Source of the DNA: Cohnella abietis
GTDB taxonomy: Bacteria > Bacillota > Bacilli > Paenibacillales > Paenibacillaceae
Direction: 5' to 3'
Assembly (NCBI RefSeq): GCF_004295585.1
Contig: NZ_AP019400.1
Span: 5,058,001-5,122,000 of the forward strand
Length of the DNA: 64,000 bases
A program made the translations under genes and the position numbers. Shown here piece after piece: positions 15,412 to 24,173 of this stretch (its first letter is position 1; every line of letters begins with the position of its first letter). Under the pieces are notes generated by a model. It was not told the DNA's origin. It worked only from the letters and a program-made list of their open reading frames with translations, and searched no databases.

Positions 15412-17279
15412 ACGTTATCCAGCTCCTCTAACTGTAGAAGATACAAGCGAGCCGTTGTTTTGGCCGTTTTTACTATCCTTGCTGCAATTTCCGCCGTAAG
15501 CATCGGATGCTGAACAACCATTTCCAGTCGTTCGAAATGCTTCTCATCGGACTCGCTATGATAGATTAGAAAAGAAACTTGATCTTCATTCAGTTCCAAC
15601 TGATCACGAATCATCTCCCCCCAATACCTTGCCATTCTGCAGCCAAGCCCTTCAATAATCCACATCGCCCCAATGAGATCATATGGATTATCACGACCGG
15701 CCCGATGGAACAAGTAAGCAGATAAAGCTTCACTACCTATATTTTTCACACCGGCCTGAATGGTCGCTAAATCTCCGCCAATCGCAACGTAATTGCGCTC
15801 CAGGATTTGAAAATCTCTATGCTCATCACGAGCATGAGCGATAAATGCCGAGCGAAGATCAATTTGCTCTATGGCAATGTAAGAAGCCGCGCGGGCAATC
15901 CACTGAGATCCATCGATAACCTGCTGCCGGATATTTTCCATAAGCGCCTTATAATCGTCGAGTGTAAATTTATTGCGGTAAAGCTTATGAATGATCGGAA
16001 CTTGGGCCAGCTTCTGTTCGAAATCGATCCAAACATGGACAAGCTGCCTCACGAGCTGCTCCTGCACAGAATTAGCTGCATCGTATTCAAGATGGGGCGC
16101 TTCTGGCTGACGCTCTGTGAGTACACTAGATTTGTCTCGTTCTTCAGTCGACGAACCGACTACAGTAAGTAGCATGTAGGAGGTTTGGAATCTGCCGCTT
16201 TCCGGTACCATACACAGCACCTGTTCACCCGGCTTAAGATCCCCTTCGCTCAGTAGCTCTTCCAGCATAATATAGATCGAGGCAGCCCCCGTATTACCCT
16301 TGGTGTACAAATTCGTAAACCACTTCTCCTCTGGAATCGTCAGTCCGCCGAGCTTCATTAGACGAAAAATTTCTTCGCGGAAAAAGTGAGACGAATAGTG
16401 ACACACCATCCAATCGATCGTGCTCGGATTTATGCGCCCTGCCTCCACCAGCTCGAAGAAACGATTTACTCCGACCTTCGGCATTTCATTTACGAGTCGA
16501 ATATCTTGCTTCAGGTTAAGTGCCCCGTCGTCCGCTGCTTCGTGGATAGAAGGATAATCGAGCCAGGAGGTCAGTTGCTCATTTTCTTTATTCAATCCAG
16601 CATACATGCAGACGTCGTATTTGTTTGCGTACGATTGGTTGTCGATCCATTCAATACGAAGTGACAGACCTTTTGTAGCAGGCTTATTGCTCAGTACCGC
16701 AGCACCCGCCCCATCAGAGAGCATGAATCGAAGAAAATCGGTGTCAAAAGGCAATGGGCTGTCGGCGTAGGCAGCCTGCACTTCAAACCGAGTATGCTTA
16801 AAGGCTCGGCTGGGGAACTCACTGGCGCAAGAGACAGCCGTAGCTTGCTCTCCGGATTGCACGTGCAAGTAGGCATTCTTGAGCGCATGCATGCCGCTAG
16901 CACATACGCCGTGATGGTTCGCGATCTCCATGACGGGCAACTGTGTTTCGGCATGAACCATGCTAGCAAAGCCGGGGACTAGAAGATCTCCCTGCGTTGT
17001 AGCCGCGGCAAGAAATCCTATCTTGTCGTCGATTGCTTCAGCATTGTTCTCAAGTGCATCGCGTATGGCGAGGGCTGCCATTTCCGCATTCGTATATTGG
17101 CTCTTCTGCTCCTTATCGATGGCGTAATGCCGATAAAGAATCTGATTCTGCTCGAGAATACGGCGGCGCGATTTCGAGCCTTTGCCGTTTACTCGTCCAA
17201 GATAATCTTCCATTTCATCATTGCCTACTGGGAGACCGGGCAGGAATTTTCCCATGCTTGTAATATACACTTCGTTCAT
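15408..17279 (-). CDS. Fusion of a DarB-like KAS III ketosynthase with a haem-oxygenase-like di-iron oxidase domain
   Basis: A 623-residue two-domain enzyme. Residues 1-375 are a thiolase-fold ketosynthase; the N-terminus KFLPGLPVGNDEMEDYLG and RILEQNQILYRHYAID resemble DarB-type ketosynthases of dialkylresorcinol pathways. The catalytic triad is present: C126 (HGVCASGMHAL), H294 (MVCHYSSHFF) and N329 (KGNTGAAS). Residues about 405-615 are an all-helical haem-oxygenase-like domain. It has H574-x3-D578-x2-H581, the third-helix metal motif of HDO enzymes such as UndA, SznF and CADD, plus E543 and an H482/D485/E486/H487 cluster. The start at 17279 has GAGGTG upstream. It is likely a small biosynthetic unit with the coupled gene downstream; product unknown. 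Confidence 0.82.
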   Translation of the reverse strand: MNEVYITSMGKFLPGLPVGNDEMEDYLGRVNGKGSKSRRRILEQNQILYRHYAIDKEQKSQYTNAEMAALAIRDALENNAEAIDDKIGFLAAATTQGDLLVPGFASMVHAETQLPVMEIANHHGVCASGMHALKNAYLHVQSGEQATAVSCASEFPSRAFKHTRFEVQAAYADSPLPFDTDFLRFMLSDGAGAAVLSNKPATKGLSLRIEWIDNQSYANKYDVCMYAGLNKENEQLTSWLDYPSIHEAADDGALNLKQDIRLVNEMPKVGVNRFFELVEAGRINPSTIDWMVCHYSSHFFREEIFRLMKLGGLTIPEEKWFTNLYTKGNTGAASIYIMLEELLSEGDLKPGEQVLCMVPESGRFQTSYMLLTVVGSSTEERDKSSVLTERQPEAPHLEYDAANSVQEQLVRQLVHVWIDFEQKLAQVPIIHKLYRNKFTLDDYKALMENIRQQVIDGSQWIARAASYIAIEQIDLRSAFIAHARDEHRDFQILERNYVAIGGDLATIQAGVKNIGSEALSAYLFHRAGRDNPYDLIGAMWIIEGLGCRMARYWGEMIRDQLELNEDQVSFLIYHSESDEKHFERLEMVVQHPMLTAEIAARIVKTAKTTARLYLLQLEELDNV

Positions 17280-17420
17280 AGAGCACCTCACGGAGAAGGA
17301 TTATAGTTTGAAAATGAATATGACCTAATCATCGCCGTTGTAGCTCCCCGCGCATAGTACTAACTATTTCTGGTACCTTGTTGAGGTTGAGATTGTGCTG
17401 CTTTTTGGTCGTTTGCAGTC

Positions 17421-17486
17421 ATTTGAGGTTACTTGAGGTTACTTGAGGTTACTTGAGGTTACTTGAGGTTACTTGAGGTTACTTGC
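17421..17486. repeat. Decamer tandem repeat ACTTGAGGTT
   Basis: Six consecutive 10-base copies (the first with one mismatch) followed by a partial copy. It lies 135 bases upstream of the ketosynthase start, just before the 51-bp array begins. Confidence 0.95.
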
Positions 17487-17496
17487 TTTTAGAGGT

Positions 17497-18340
17497 GCAA
17501 CCCGCTGCCAGCGATCTAATCGGTCGTTTCCTCCGCTACGGGCGCATTTAACCCGCTGTCAGCGGACTAATTGGTCAATTCCTCCGCTACGGGCTCATTT
17601 AACCCGCTGGCAGCGGACTAATCGGCCAATTCCTCCGCTACGGATCCATTTAACCCGCTGTCAGCGGACTAATTGGTCAATTCCTCCGCTACGGATCCAT
17701 TTAACCCGCTGTCAGCGGACTAATTGGTCAATTCCTCCGCTACGGGCTCATTTAACCCGCTGTCAGCGGTCTAATCAGTCGATCCCTCGGCTACGGGTCC
17801 ATTTAACCCGCTGGCAGCGGTCTAATCGGCCAATCCCTCCGCTCCGGACCCATTTAACCCGCTGGTAGCGGACTAATTGGTCAATTCCCCGACTTCAGGC
17901 TCATTTAACCCGCTGGCAGCGGACTAATTGGTCAATCCCTCCGCTACGGGTCCATTTAACCCGCTGGCAGCGGTCTAATCGGCCAATTCCTCCGCTCCGG
18001 ACCCATTTAACCCGCTGTCAGCGGTCTATTCGGTCATTTCCTCGGCTACGGGCTCATTTAACCCGCTGTCAGCGGACTAATTGGTCAATTCCTCCGCTCC
18101 GGGCTCATTTAACCCGCTGGCAGCGGTCTAATCGGTCGTTTCCTCGGCTACGGGTCCATTTAACCCGCTGGCAGCGGTCTAATCGGTCGTTTCCTCGGCT
18201 ACGGGTCCATTTAACCCGCTGGCAGCGGTCTAATCGGCCAATTCCTCCGCTCCGGACCCATTTAACCCGCTGTCAGCGGTCTATTCGGTCATTTCCTCGG
18301 CTACGGGCTCATTTAACCCGCTGGCAGCGGACTATTCGAA
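17497..18340. repeat. 51-bp tandem repeat array, about 17 copies
   Basis: The core AACCCGCTG-(g/t)-CAGCGG recurs at exact 51-base steps (for example ACCCGCTG at 17551, 17602, 17653, 17704, 17755, 17806), 16 times plus one degenerate copy at the left end. Each unit holds the palindrome CCGCTG-n-CAGCGG and an A/T-rich linker with TAAT(T/C)GG(T/C)CAATTCC and CTCCGCTACGG. Because 51 is a multiple of 3, a 131-residue open frame runs through part of it; I regard that as an artefact. It fills the space between the 5' end of the ketosynthase gene and the 3' end of the gene at 18344. Nothing else was seen in this stretch except the decamer repeat and whatever promoter drives the ketosynthase operon. 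Confidence 0.97.
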
Positions 18341-18343
18341 AAC

Positions 18344-18973
18344 TCAACCCTCGTCTACGTCACCAAACAACTGATTGTTCGAAAAAAGTTCGCTCCATCC
18401 GCGCTTCAAAGCTAATAGTATTTGAGCTTTCTCCTTATGCGATATCCCATAGCTAGTAAAATCAAATCGACTCCAGAGGGGGAAATTCAAAAAGATAGTT
18501 TGCCAATCCCCTTTGATTTCCGATTTAAAATCATTTTTCTCATATATGTCCTTCAAAATTAGGAATTGCTCAATAGGATTTTTGGCATCAAAAATCGTTC
18601 CTCGCTGAGTTAATCCCTCGTATCCCTGACCGTAAAATACATCCACTATTTTGATTTGCCCGATAATGTTGCTATTGAGCTCTTCCATTTCTTCAGCGGG
18701 TATCCATAATTCATTGTGATGACTGTTTCCAACCACTTGGTCTTCAAATTGATCAATGTAGGGGCTAGCAACATCAAACTCGGTTACAAATCCGACATAT
18801 CCCGAAAATTTGTCTTTTGTATTCCATTCCCGCGCGATTTGATCTGCATAAGGTTTATTGAGTACAGGATAAAAAATGGGCTGCTCAGAAAGCCTTGGCG
18901 GGAACCCCTTCAAATTCAGATCTAAAATCAACTTCATCTCAAAAAGCCCAACGGGCCGATACAATGTTCTCAT
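18344..18973 (-). CDS. Conserved protein of the type annotated ADP-ribosylation/crystallin J1
   Basis: A 209-residue soluble protein. The stretch LYRPVGLFEMKLILDLNLKGFPPRLSEQPIFYPVLN, then IAREWNT, SGYVGFVTEFDV and HNELWIPAEEMEELN-NIIGQI, matches a family often labelled ADP-ribosylation/crystallin J1 in genomes. The label is historical and no activity is established. The ATG at 18973 is preceded by GAGGAGG and overlaps the stop codon of the upstream gene in ATGA, so the pair is translationally coupled. Its stop codon lies only a few bases from the end of the 51-bp array, so the gene's own terminator, if it has one, is inside the array. Confidence 0.7.
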   Translation of the reverse strand: MRTLYRPVGLFEMKLILDLNLKGFPPRLSEQPIFYPVLNKPYADQIAREWNTKDKFSGYVGFVTEFDVASPYIDQFEDQVVGNSHHNELWIPAEEMEELNSNIIGQIKIVDVFYGQGYEGLTQRGTIFDAKNPIEQFLILKDIYEKNDFKSEIKGDWQTIFLNFPLWSRFDFTSYGISHKEKAQILLALKRGWSELFSNNQLFGDVDEG

Positions 18974-19596
18974 TTTTGTTCCTCCTCTCCACCTTCTCCA
19001 AGATAACAAGGGATGAATATGTTCAGTAGCTTATTCAAATCCACCCATTGCTCTTTCGACAAAAATACGATAAGTACGTGCTGATCGATTATAGAATGAT
19101 AAAATCTTTTATTGCTTCCACGCTCCTTCAACAATTTGGACATATGCATGAAAATACTCATATCCAACCAATCGTCTTCAACATGAAAAATAAACTTATA
19201 CACTTTTCCATTTGCTACTAAAGAAATAAACGCTTCATTTTTCTCAATATTCAGAACATCATAGATATTAGTTATATCTAGTTCATTCCCCACTATCCCA
19301 GCGATTCTCTCCACTATACGACTATAATCGCCATGGTCTTCAATGCATTCTCGATCCAAGTACCAGACATCATCGCTAGGATGCACCAAAGAATTTTCAA
19401 CTGCTTGATACTCCGAACCCATTGACATTAGCAGAAAAATGTACGGATTTCGTTCGTATTCACGGCGTTCACGCTCTAAAATATTTTCGATTGGAGTGTT
19501 AATTTTTAAGGTTATTCCCGTTCTATGTAGCTGAATCAATTGATCTTCGATACTTACTTTTCGCTTTTTGTTAAACCAGTTCATAGCGAATCTCAA
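18970..19596 (-). CDS. Hypothetical protein coupled to the crystallin-J1-like gene
   Basis: A 208-residue soluble protein I do not recognise. It has a basic start (NWFNKKRKVSIEDQLIQLHRTGI), an acidic middle with RECIEDHGDYSRIVERIAGIVG and strand-rich segments (VYKFIFHVEDDWLDMSIF, YHSIIDQHVLIVFLSKEQWVDLNKLL). It may be a regulatory or partner protein for the next gene, with which it is coupled by ATGA overlap. The TTG start at 19596 is chosen because GGAGGT lies 6 bases upstream; an ATG four codons later has no site. The pair looks like a two-gene unit; a toxin-immunity or effector-partner role is possible but unsupported. Confidence 0.65.
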   Translation of the reverse strand: MRFAMNWFNKKRKVSIEDQLIQLHRTGITLKINTPIENILERERREYERNPYIFLLMSMGSEYQAVENSLVHPSDDVWYLDRECIEDHGDYSRIVERIAGIVGNELDITNIYDVLNIEKNEAFISLVANGKVYKFIFHVEDDWLDMSIFMHMSKLLKERGSNKRFYHSIIDQHVLIVFLSKEQWVDLNKLLNIFIPCYLGEGGEEEQK

Positions 19597-19753
19597 TTGC
19601 CCACCTCCTGAACTTCCAATTTTACCCTAAAAATTCCCATGCATAAAGTAAAAAATAATCGCCATTTCCACATCTATGCTGCCTATTTGTGGTGAATTCC
19701 AATGTAATTAATTTGAAGGAAAAACCGCACACATTGTCGAACTATATAACATT

Positions 19754-22700
19754 ATGATAACGACGAGAAGAGCACTGCTCATAACGGGATTGTTTATATT
19801 CATTCTAGTAAGTATACGTTTAATCTGGGCCGCTACTTTTATGGCACCTTCGCACCCGGAAATCGTTCAAGGACGATTAGATTTACGAGGATGGAATTTC
19901 GCTACTAGTCAGCCACTAGCTCTAAATGGACAATGGGAATTTCACCCCAGTGTATGGCTAGCTAATAACAATAAGGATACGGATACACTATCATCGGACA
20001 GCACTTATCTCTCGGTACCCGAGAATTGGGCCTCCTCGCTGTCCCCACACAAGGCATCAAACTACGGCTACGGCTCCTACCGTCTCCGTATTCAAATTGA
20101 TCCAGACGAGAATCGGATCTATAGCCTTAGACTTAATTCAATCTCATCTGCATCTGAGCTGTTCATTAATGGGCGATTGCTCGCCCAATCCGGAATACCA
20201 GCAGACAGTGGAAATCAATATTCACCAAAGAACGTCCCTTATACAGCATCCTTCACTGTAAACTCAAACGAGATTGATCTAATTATTCAAGTAGCTAACT
20301 TCCTTAATCCCTCTTCGGGAGGCATTGACCGTTCGATTACTTTCGGCTCCCTTGCTGCAGTAAACAAAGAAACGAATTTCTCTATAGGTGCGCAATTGTC
20401 CGTGTGCCTTGTTCTATTTCTGCATGCCGTTTATGCCTTTGTTCTTTATATTTTCGGCGTGCGACAGAAAGCGTTGTTCTACTTCACCATGCTCAATCTA
20501 TGTTCGATTATGAGTGTATTGATCGTAGACGATAAAATGTTACTTGCTTGGTTTCCCATCAACTACGAATGGGAAGTAAAAATCAATAACTGGTCATACC
20601 TCGGTACCGCTCTCTTCTTGCTTATATACGTCAAGCAGCTTTTGCTCCCACGTGCAAAAATACGTTTTGTACAGGTGTACGTCTGGTTGTGCCTAGTTTA
20701 CTTTATTCTCATTCTATTCGCTCCAGCAAACTTACTATATGAATTAAATAACCTGAACATCTTTATGGTAAGCTTGCCCTTCCTGATTGCTCCTGTCATA
20801 GCTTGGCAAGCCGTTCGGAGGGGCGAGCCTGACGCCATCTTCATCTTCCTAGGCATGATTGGCTTTTTGAACAACATGCTGCTTAGCATTCCGAAAGAGA
20901 TAGGCTGGTCCCATGCGGTATACTATCCAATGGACTTGGTTATCTCCTTCTTCGTATTCGCAACCTACTGGTTTAAAAGCTATTTGCGTAGCTCCGCCCA
21001 AACGGCTAAGCTTGCTGATCAACTGGTGAAAGCCGATAAGCTGAAGGATGACTTTCTTGTTAATACCTCTCATGAGCTAAGAAATCCATTACATGGCATC
21101 CTGACCATCGCTCAGACCATTATGGATAATGAGGATAAGGATCAACTAAGCAACAAAGAGAATATGAAGCTTCTGATTTCCGTGGGAAAACGTATGTCTT
21201 ACCTACTGAATGACCTGCTTGATCTTACACGACTCAGAGAAAACCGTATCCGGCTACATATGACCCCTATATCTGTTCAGACTATCACGTCCGGTATTAT
21301 TAGCATGACTCGTGTCCTAGCAGAGGGCAAGCCCCTCCAGCTAAATAATCAGATACCTGAGAAATTCCCACTTGTCATCGCAGACGAAAATCGTTTGATT
21401 CAAATTTTATTTAATTTGCTACATAACGCAATGAAATTTACGGATGAAGGCAGCATAACCGTCTCTGCTCATGAGAAAGATGGGTTCGCCTATATCCATG
21501 TATCTGATACGGGTATCGGAATGGACAAGGAGACAAGCCGAACAATCTTCCTTCCCTACGAGCAAGGACCATTCGAGCACTTTAATCCATCAGGTGGAAT
21601 CGGTCTCGGACTCAGCATCTGTAAACAGCTAGTTGAGCTGCATGGAGGCACTATAAGTGTCTCATCAGCACCAGGAGAAGGCTCGACATTTATCTTTTCT
21701 TTACGCTTAGCCGATATTAGCGCTCCCGAATTGATGAAGACAGCAATGCTTGCACATCCGGAAACGGCAGCTGCTCAGGCCACAGCTTCAGTGGACATAC
21801 CTGAACCTTATTATGTTGCCGATCGCCCTTCCATACTGGCCGTTGACGATGATCCTACCAATCTTAGCATCCTCGTCGGTGCTCTTTCTCTGGACCACTA
21901 TGATATTGTTACTGCCATTAGTGGACAAGAAGCCCTATCCTTACTTAATTCAAGAGAGTGGGATCTAGTCATTACAGATGTGATGATGCCACGTATGTCG
22001 GGTTATGAGCTATGCCTTGCTATTCGTGAGCGATTTACCGCAGCGGAGCTTCCAGTCCTCCTGCTAACCGCGCGAGCACGAACCGAGGATCTAGAAGCAG
22101 GATTTCAAGCTGGTGCTAACGACTATGTTATGAAACCGGTAGAGCCTATGGAGTTAAAATCACGAGTCAAAGCGTTAACGGCTTTGAGGAAATCCGTCAG
22201 TGACAAAATGCGCATGGAAGCTGCATGGCTTCAAGCACAGATTAAGCCTCATTTTCTATTCAATACCCTTAATTCAGTTGCCTCACTCAGTGATTTCGAC
22301 ACTGCTCGGATGCGTAAACTGATCGAGGCATTCAGTCAATATTTACGGGCAAGCTTTGCCAACCGGAATTTAGAAAGGATTGTTCCCTTAGAGGTTGAGC
22401 TTGAGCTTGTGCGTTCCTATCTTTATATCGAGAAGGAACGTTTCGAAGAGAGGCTACAGGTTATCTGGGAAATAGACAAGTTTGACAGTCTAATGCTCCC
22501 TCCATTATCCATCCAGCCCCTTGTTGAGAATGCTGTTCGGCATGGTGTCCTGCGTCAGGTTTCGGGGGTTGAAGTTCAGATTCGTATTACGAATCATGTG
22601 CAATTCGCGATGATCTCAATCATTGACAATGGAGCAGGAATGAACACGGAAACGCTACAGCGAGTATTGGAACAGCCTAAAGATACCAAAGGCGGTATTG

Positions 22701-22816
22701 GCCTTCCCAATACACATCGCAGATTGAAGCAGCTATATGGTGAAGGATTGACCATCTCCAGTGAGCTCTATAAAGGAACGACGGTTACTTTTATCGTCCC
22801 CTTAAGCCATAAGTAA
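19754..22816 (+). CDS. Large hybrid sensor kinase with a second LytS-like kinase module
   Basis: A 1020-residue membrane protein. Residues 5-27 are a first membrane segment; 35-200 an extracellular jelly-roll sensor of the 7TMR-DISM type (LNGQWEFHPSVW, YGYGSYRLRI); 210-408 seven membrane segments. A HisKA domain follows with H440 (NTSHELRNPLHG) and a HATPase (DTGIGM, GGIGLGLSICKQL, about 530-655). Residues 693-810 are a receiver with phospho-acceptor D742 and K794. Residues 820-1017 are a second, LytS-type kinase with H833 (IKPHFLFNTLNS) and its own ATPase (VENAVRHG, DNGAGM). No response regulator gene is next to it. The start ATG has no strong ribosome site. Domain calls are by motif; the ligand is unknown. 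Confidence 0.92.
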   Translation: MITTRRALLITGLFIFILVSIRLIWAATFMAPSHPEIVQGRLDLRGWNFATSQPLALNGQWEFHPSVWLANNNKDTDTLSSDSTYLSVPENWASSLSPHKASNYGYGSYRLRIQIDPDENRIYSLRLNSISSASELFINGRLLAQSGIPADSGNQYSPKNVPYTASFTVNSNEIDLIIQVANFLNPSSGGIDRSITFGSLAAVNKETNFSIGAQLSVCLVLFLHAVYAFVLYIFGVRQKALFYFTMLNLCSIMSVLIVDDKMLLAWFPINYEWEVKINNWSYLGTALFLLIYVKQLLLPRAKIRFVQVYVWLCLVYFILILFAPANLLYELNNLNIFMVSLPFLIAPVIAWQAVRRGEPDAIFIFLGMIGFLNNMLLSIPKEIGWSHAVYYPMDLVISFFVFATYWFKSYLRSSAQTAKLADQLVKADKLKDDFLVNTSHELRNPLHGILTIAQTIMDNEDKDQLSNKENMKLLISVGKRMSYLLNDLLDLTRLRENRIRLHMTPISVQTITSGIISMTRVLAEGKPLQLNNQIPEKFPLVIADENRLIQILFNLLHNAMKFTDEGSITVSAHEKDGFAYIHVSDTGIGMDKETSRTIFLPYEQGPFEHFNPSGGIGLGLSICKQLVELHGGTISVSSAPGEGSTFIFSLRLADISAPELMKTAMLAHPETAAAQATASVDIPEPYYVADRPSILAVDDDPTNLSILVGALSLDHYDIVTAISGQEALSLLNSREWDLVITDVMMPRMSGYELCLAIRERFTAAELPVLLLTARARTEDLEAGFQAGANDYVMKPVEPMELKSRVKALTALRKSVSDKMRMEAAWLQAQIKPHFLFNTLNSVASLSDFDTARMRKLIEAFSQYLRASFANRNLERIVPLEVELELVRSYLYIEKERFEERLQVIWEIDKFDSLMLPPLSIQPLVENAVRHGVLRQVSGVEVQIRITNHVQFAMISIIDNGAGMNTETLQRVLEQPKDTKGGIGLPNTHRRLKQLYGEGLTISSELYKGTTVTFIVPLSHK

Positions 22817-22820
22817 TCCT

Positions 22821-22873
22821 ACCAGAAAGCCTGCAGTCTCCCCTTTGTAGGGAAGATCTGCAGGCTTTCTGGT
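22821..22873 (+). terminator. Terminator after the hybrid kinase
   Basis: A perfect 16-base stem, ACCAGAAAGCCTGCAG and its complement, with a further short internal stem in the loop (TCTCCC/GGGAAGA). It starts 4 bases after the stop codon. Confidence 0.85.
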
Positions 22874-23002
22874 ATCTTAACGTTCGTATGAATAAACATC
22901 ATAGCTTAGCATTTTGTCAGGATCGAATGTACCATTCGCTTACATGCTAATAATACCTAAGTCTAATGCTTGCACTACGAATGATTGGGCCATGTAAGAC
23001 TC

Positions 23003-23059
23003 CTAAGTAAAATCAATTCACTTACTTTAGTTGAGAAACAATAAAAAGTATAGTATAAT
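23003..23059 (+). promoter_or_regulatory. Sigma-A promoter with an adjacent inverted repeat
   Basis: TTGAGA at 23031-23036 and TATAAT at 23054-23059, 17 bases apart, form a near-consensus housekeeping promoter for the flavin monooxygenase gene. Immediately upstream, AAGTAA and TTACTT (between about 23006 and 23028) are inverted around an 11-base spacer and may be a regulator site; the latter is inference. Confidence 0.75.
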
Positions 23060-23085
23060 AATTCTAATATAGGAGGCGATTTAGT

Positions 23086-24141
23086 ATGACAAATCCAGCC
23101 AAAACAATAGAAATTGGAATCAGTACATTCTTAGGAACGACACCAGACCCGGTGACTGGAGTCACTATGGACCATGCCGAACGCCTGCGCAATGGAGTTG
23201 AGGAGATTGTCCTCGCCGATCAAGTAGGCCTGGATGTCTATGGAATCGGTGAGCATCATCGAGCGGATTACGCAAGCACTTCACCCGCTATCATACTAGC
23301 TGCTGCGGCTTCTTTAACGAAACGGATTAGGCTCACAAGCGCTGTAACCGTGCTATCCTCGGACGATCCAGTTCGCGTGTATCAAAACTTCTCCACTCTT
23401 GATGGCATCTCTAATGGTCGGGCAGAAATTATGGCAGGTCGGGGCTCGTTCATTGAATCTTTTCCCCTGTTCGGACAAAGCCTAAATGATTATGACGAAT
23501 TGTTCGAGGAAAATCTAGAGCTGCTACTTGCAATCAGAGCCTCGGAGAAAGTAACCTGGCGCGGTGGACACCGTCCAGCTATTAATAACCTCGGGGTATA
23601 CCCTCGATCTGTTCAGAGTCCGTTACCCGTGTGGATCGCAAGCGGCGGGAATCCAGAATCGGCTGCACGTGCAGGAACGCTGGGCCTTCCCATCGTATTC
23701 GCAATTATCGGAGGTATGCCCGAAAGATTCGCTCCATTAGTTGAGATATACAAAGAAGCTGCTACACGTGCCGGACATGATCTTAACACCCTGTCGATTG
23801 CCATACATTCGCATGGCTTCGTCGGTGAAACAACGCAACAGGCTGCCGATTTCTTGTATCCTTCGACACAAGCCCAAATGAACGTCATCGGGCGTGAGCG
23901 AGGATGGCCACCTTATACGCGCGAAACCTTCGATGCTGCGCGCAGCCTGCGAGGTGCCCTCTATGTCGGCGAGCCCGAATATGTCGCAGAGAAAATCATT
24001 CTCTTGCACAAAAATCTAGGAATCAACCGCTTCTTCCTGCATGTCGATATCAGCACCATACCGCATCGCGAGATGTTACGGACCATTGAACTGTTCGGCA
24101 CCAAGGTTGCCCCCCTTGTACGTAAAGAGCTTGACCGATAA
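23086..24141 (+). CDS. LLM-class flavin-dependent oxidoreductase
   Basis: A 351-residue bacterial-luciferase-like monooxygenase. It has the TIM-barrel signatures of the class: EIGISTFLGT at the N-terminus, DVYGIGEHHRADYASTSPA, RIRLTSAVTVLSSDDPVRVYQNFSTLDGISNGRAEIMAGRGS, and PVWIASGG near residue 183. It should bind FMN or F420 supplied by a reductase; the substrate cannot be told. The ATG follows AGGAGG, and a strong sigma-A promoter lies upstream. It is not part of an obvious operon: a divergent-looking accessory region with minus-strand genes follows after 30 bases. Confidence 0.92.
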   Translation: MTNPAKTIEIGISTFLGTTPDPVTGVTMDHAERLRNGVEEIVLADQVGLDVYGIGEHHRADYASTSPAIILAAAASLTKRIRLTSAVTVLSSDDPVRVYQNFSTLDGISNGRAEIMAGRGSFIESFPLFGQSLNDYDELFEENLELLLAIRASEKVTWRGGHRPAINNLGVYPRSVQSPLPVWIASGGNPESAARAGTLGLPIVFAIIGGMPERFAPLVEIYKEAATRAGHDLNTLSIAIHSHGFVGETTQQAADFLYPSTQAQMNVIGRERGWPPYTRETFDAARSLRGALYVGEPEYVAEKIILLHKNLGINRFFLHVDISTIPHREMLRTIELFGTKVAPLVRKELDR

Positions 24142-24173
24142 TCAACCAAGGTGGAGCCTGCTAAATTTATGAT

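Noticed and set aside
17473..17868. A 131-codon frame rich in RCQRTNWSIPPLR repeats
   Set aside because: It is the 51-bp array read in frame; no start signal, and it ends at a chance stop inside the array.
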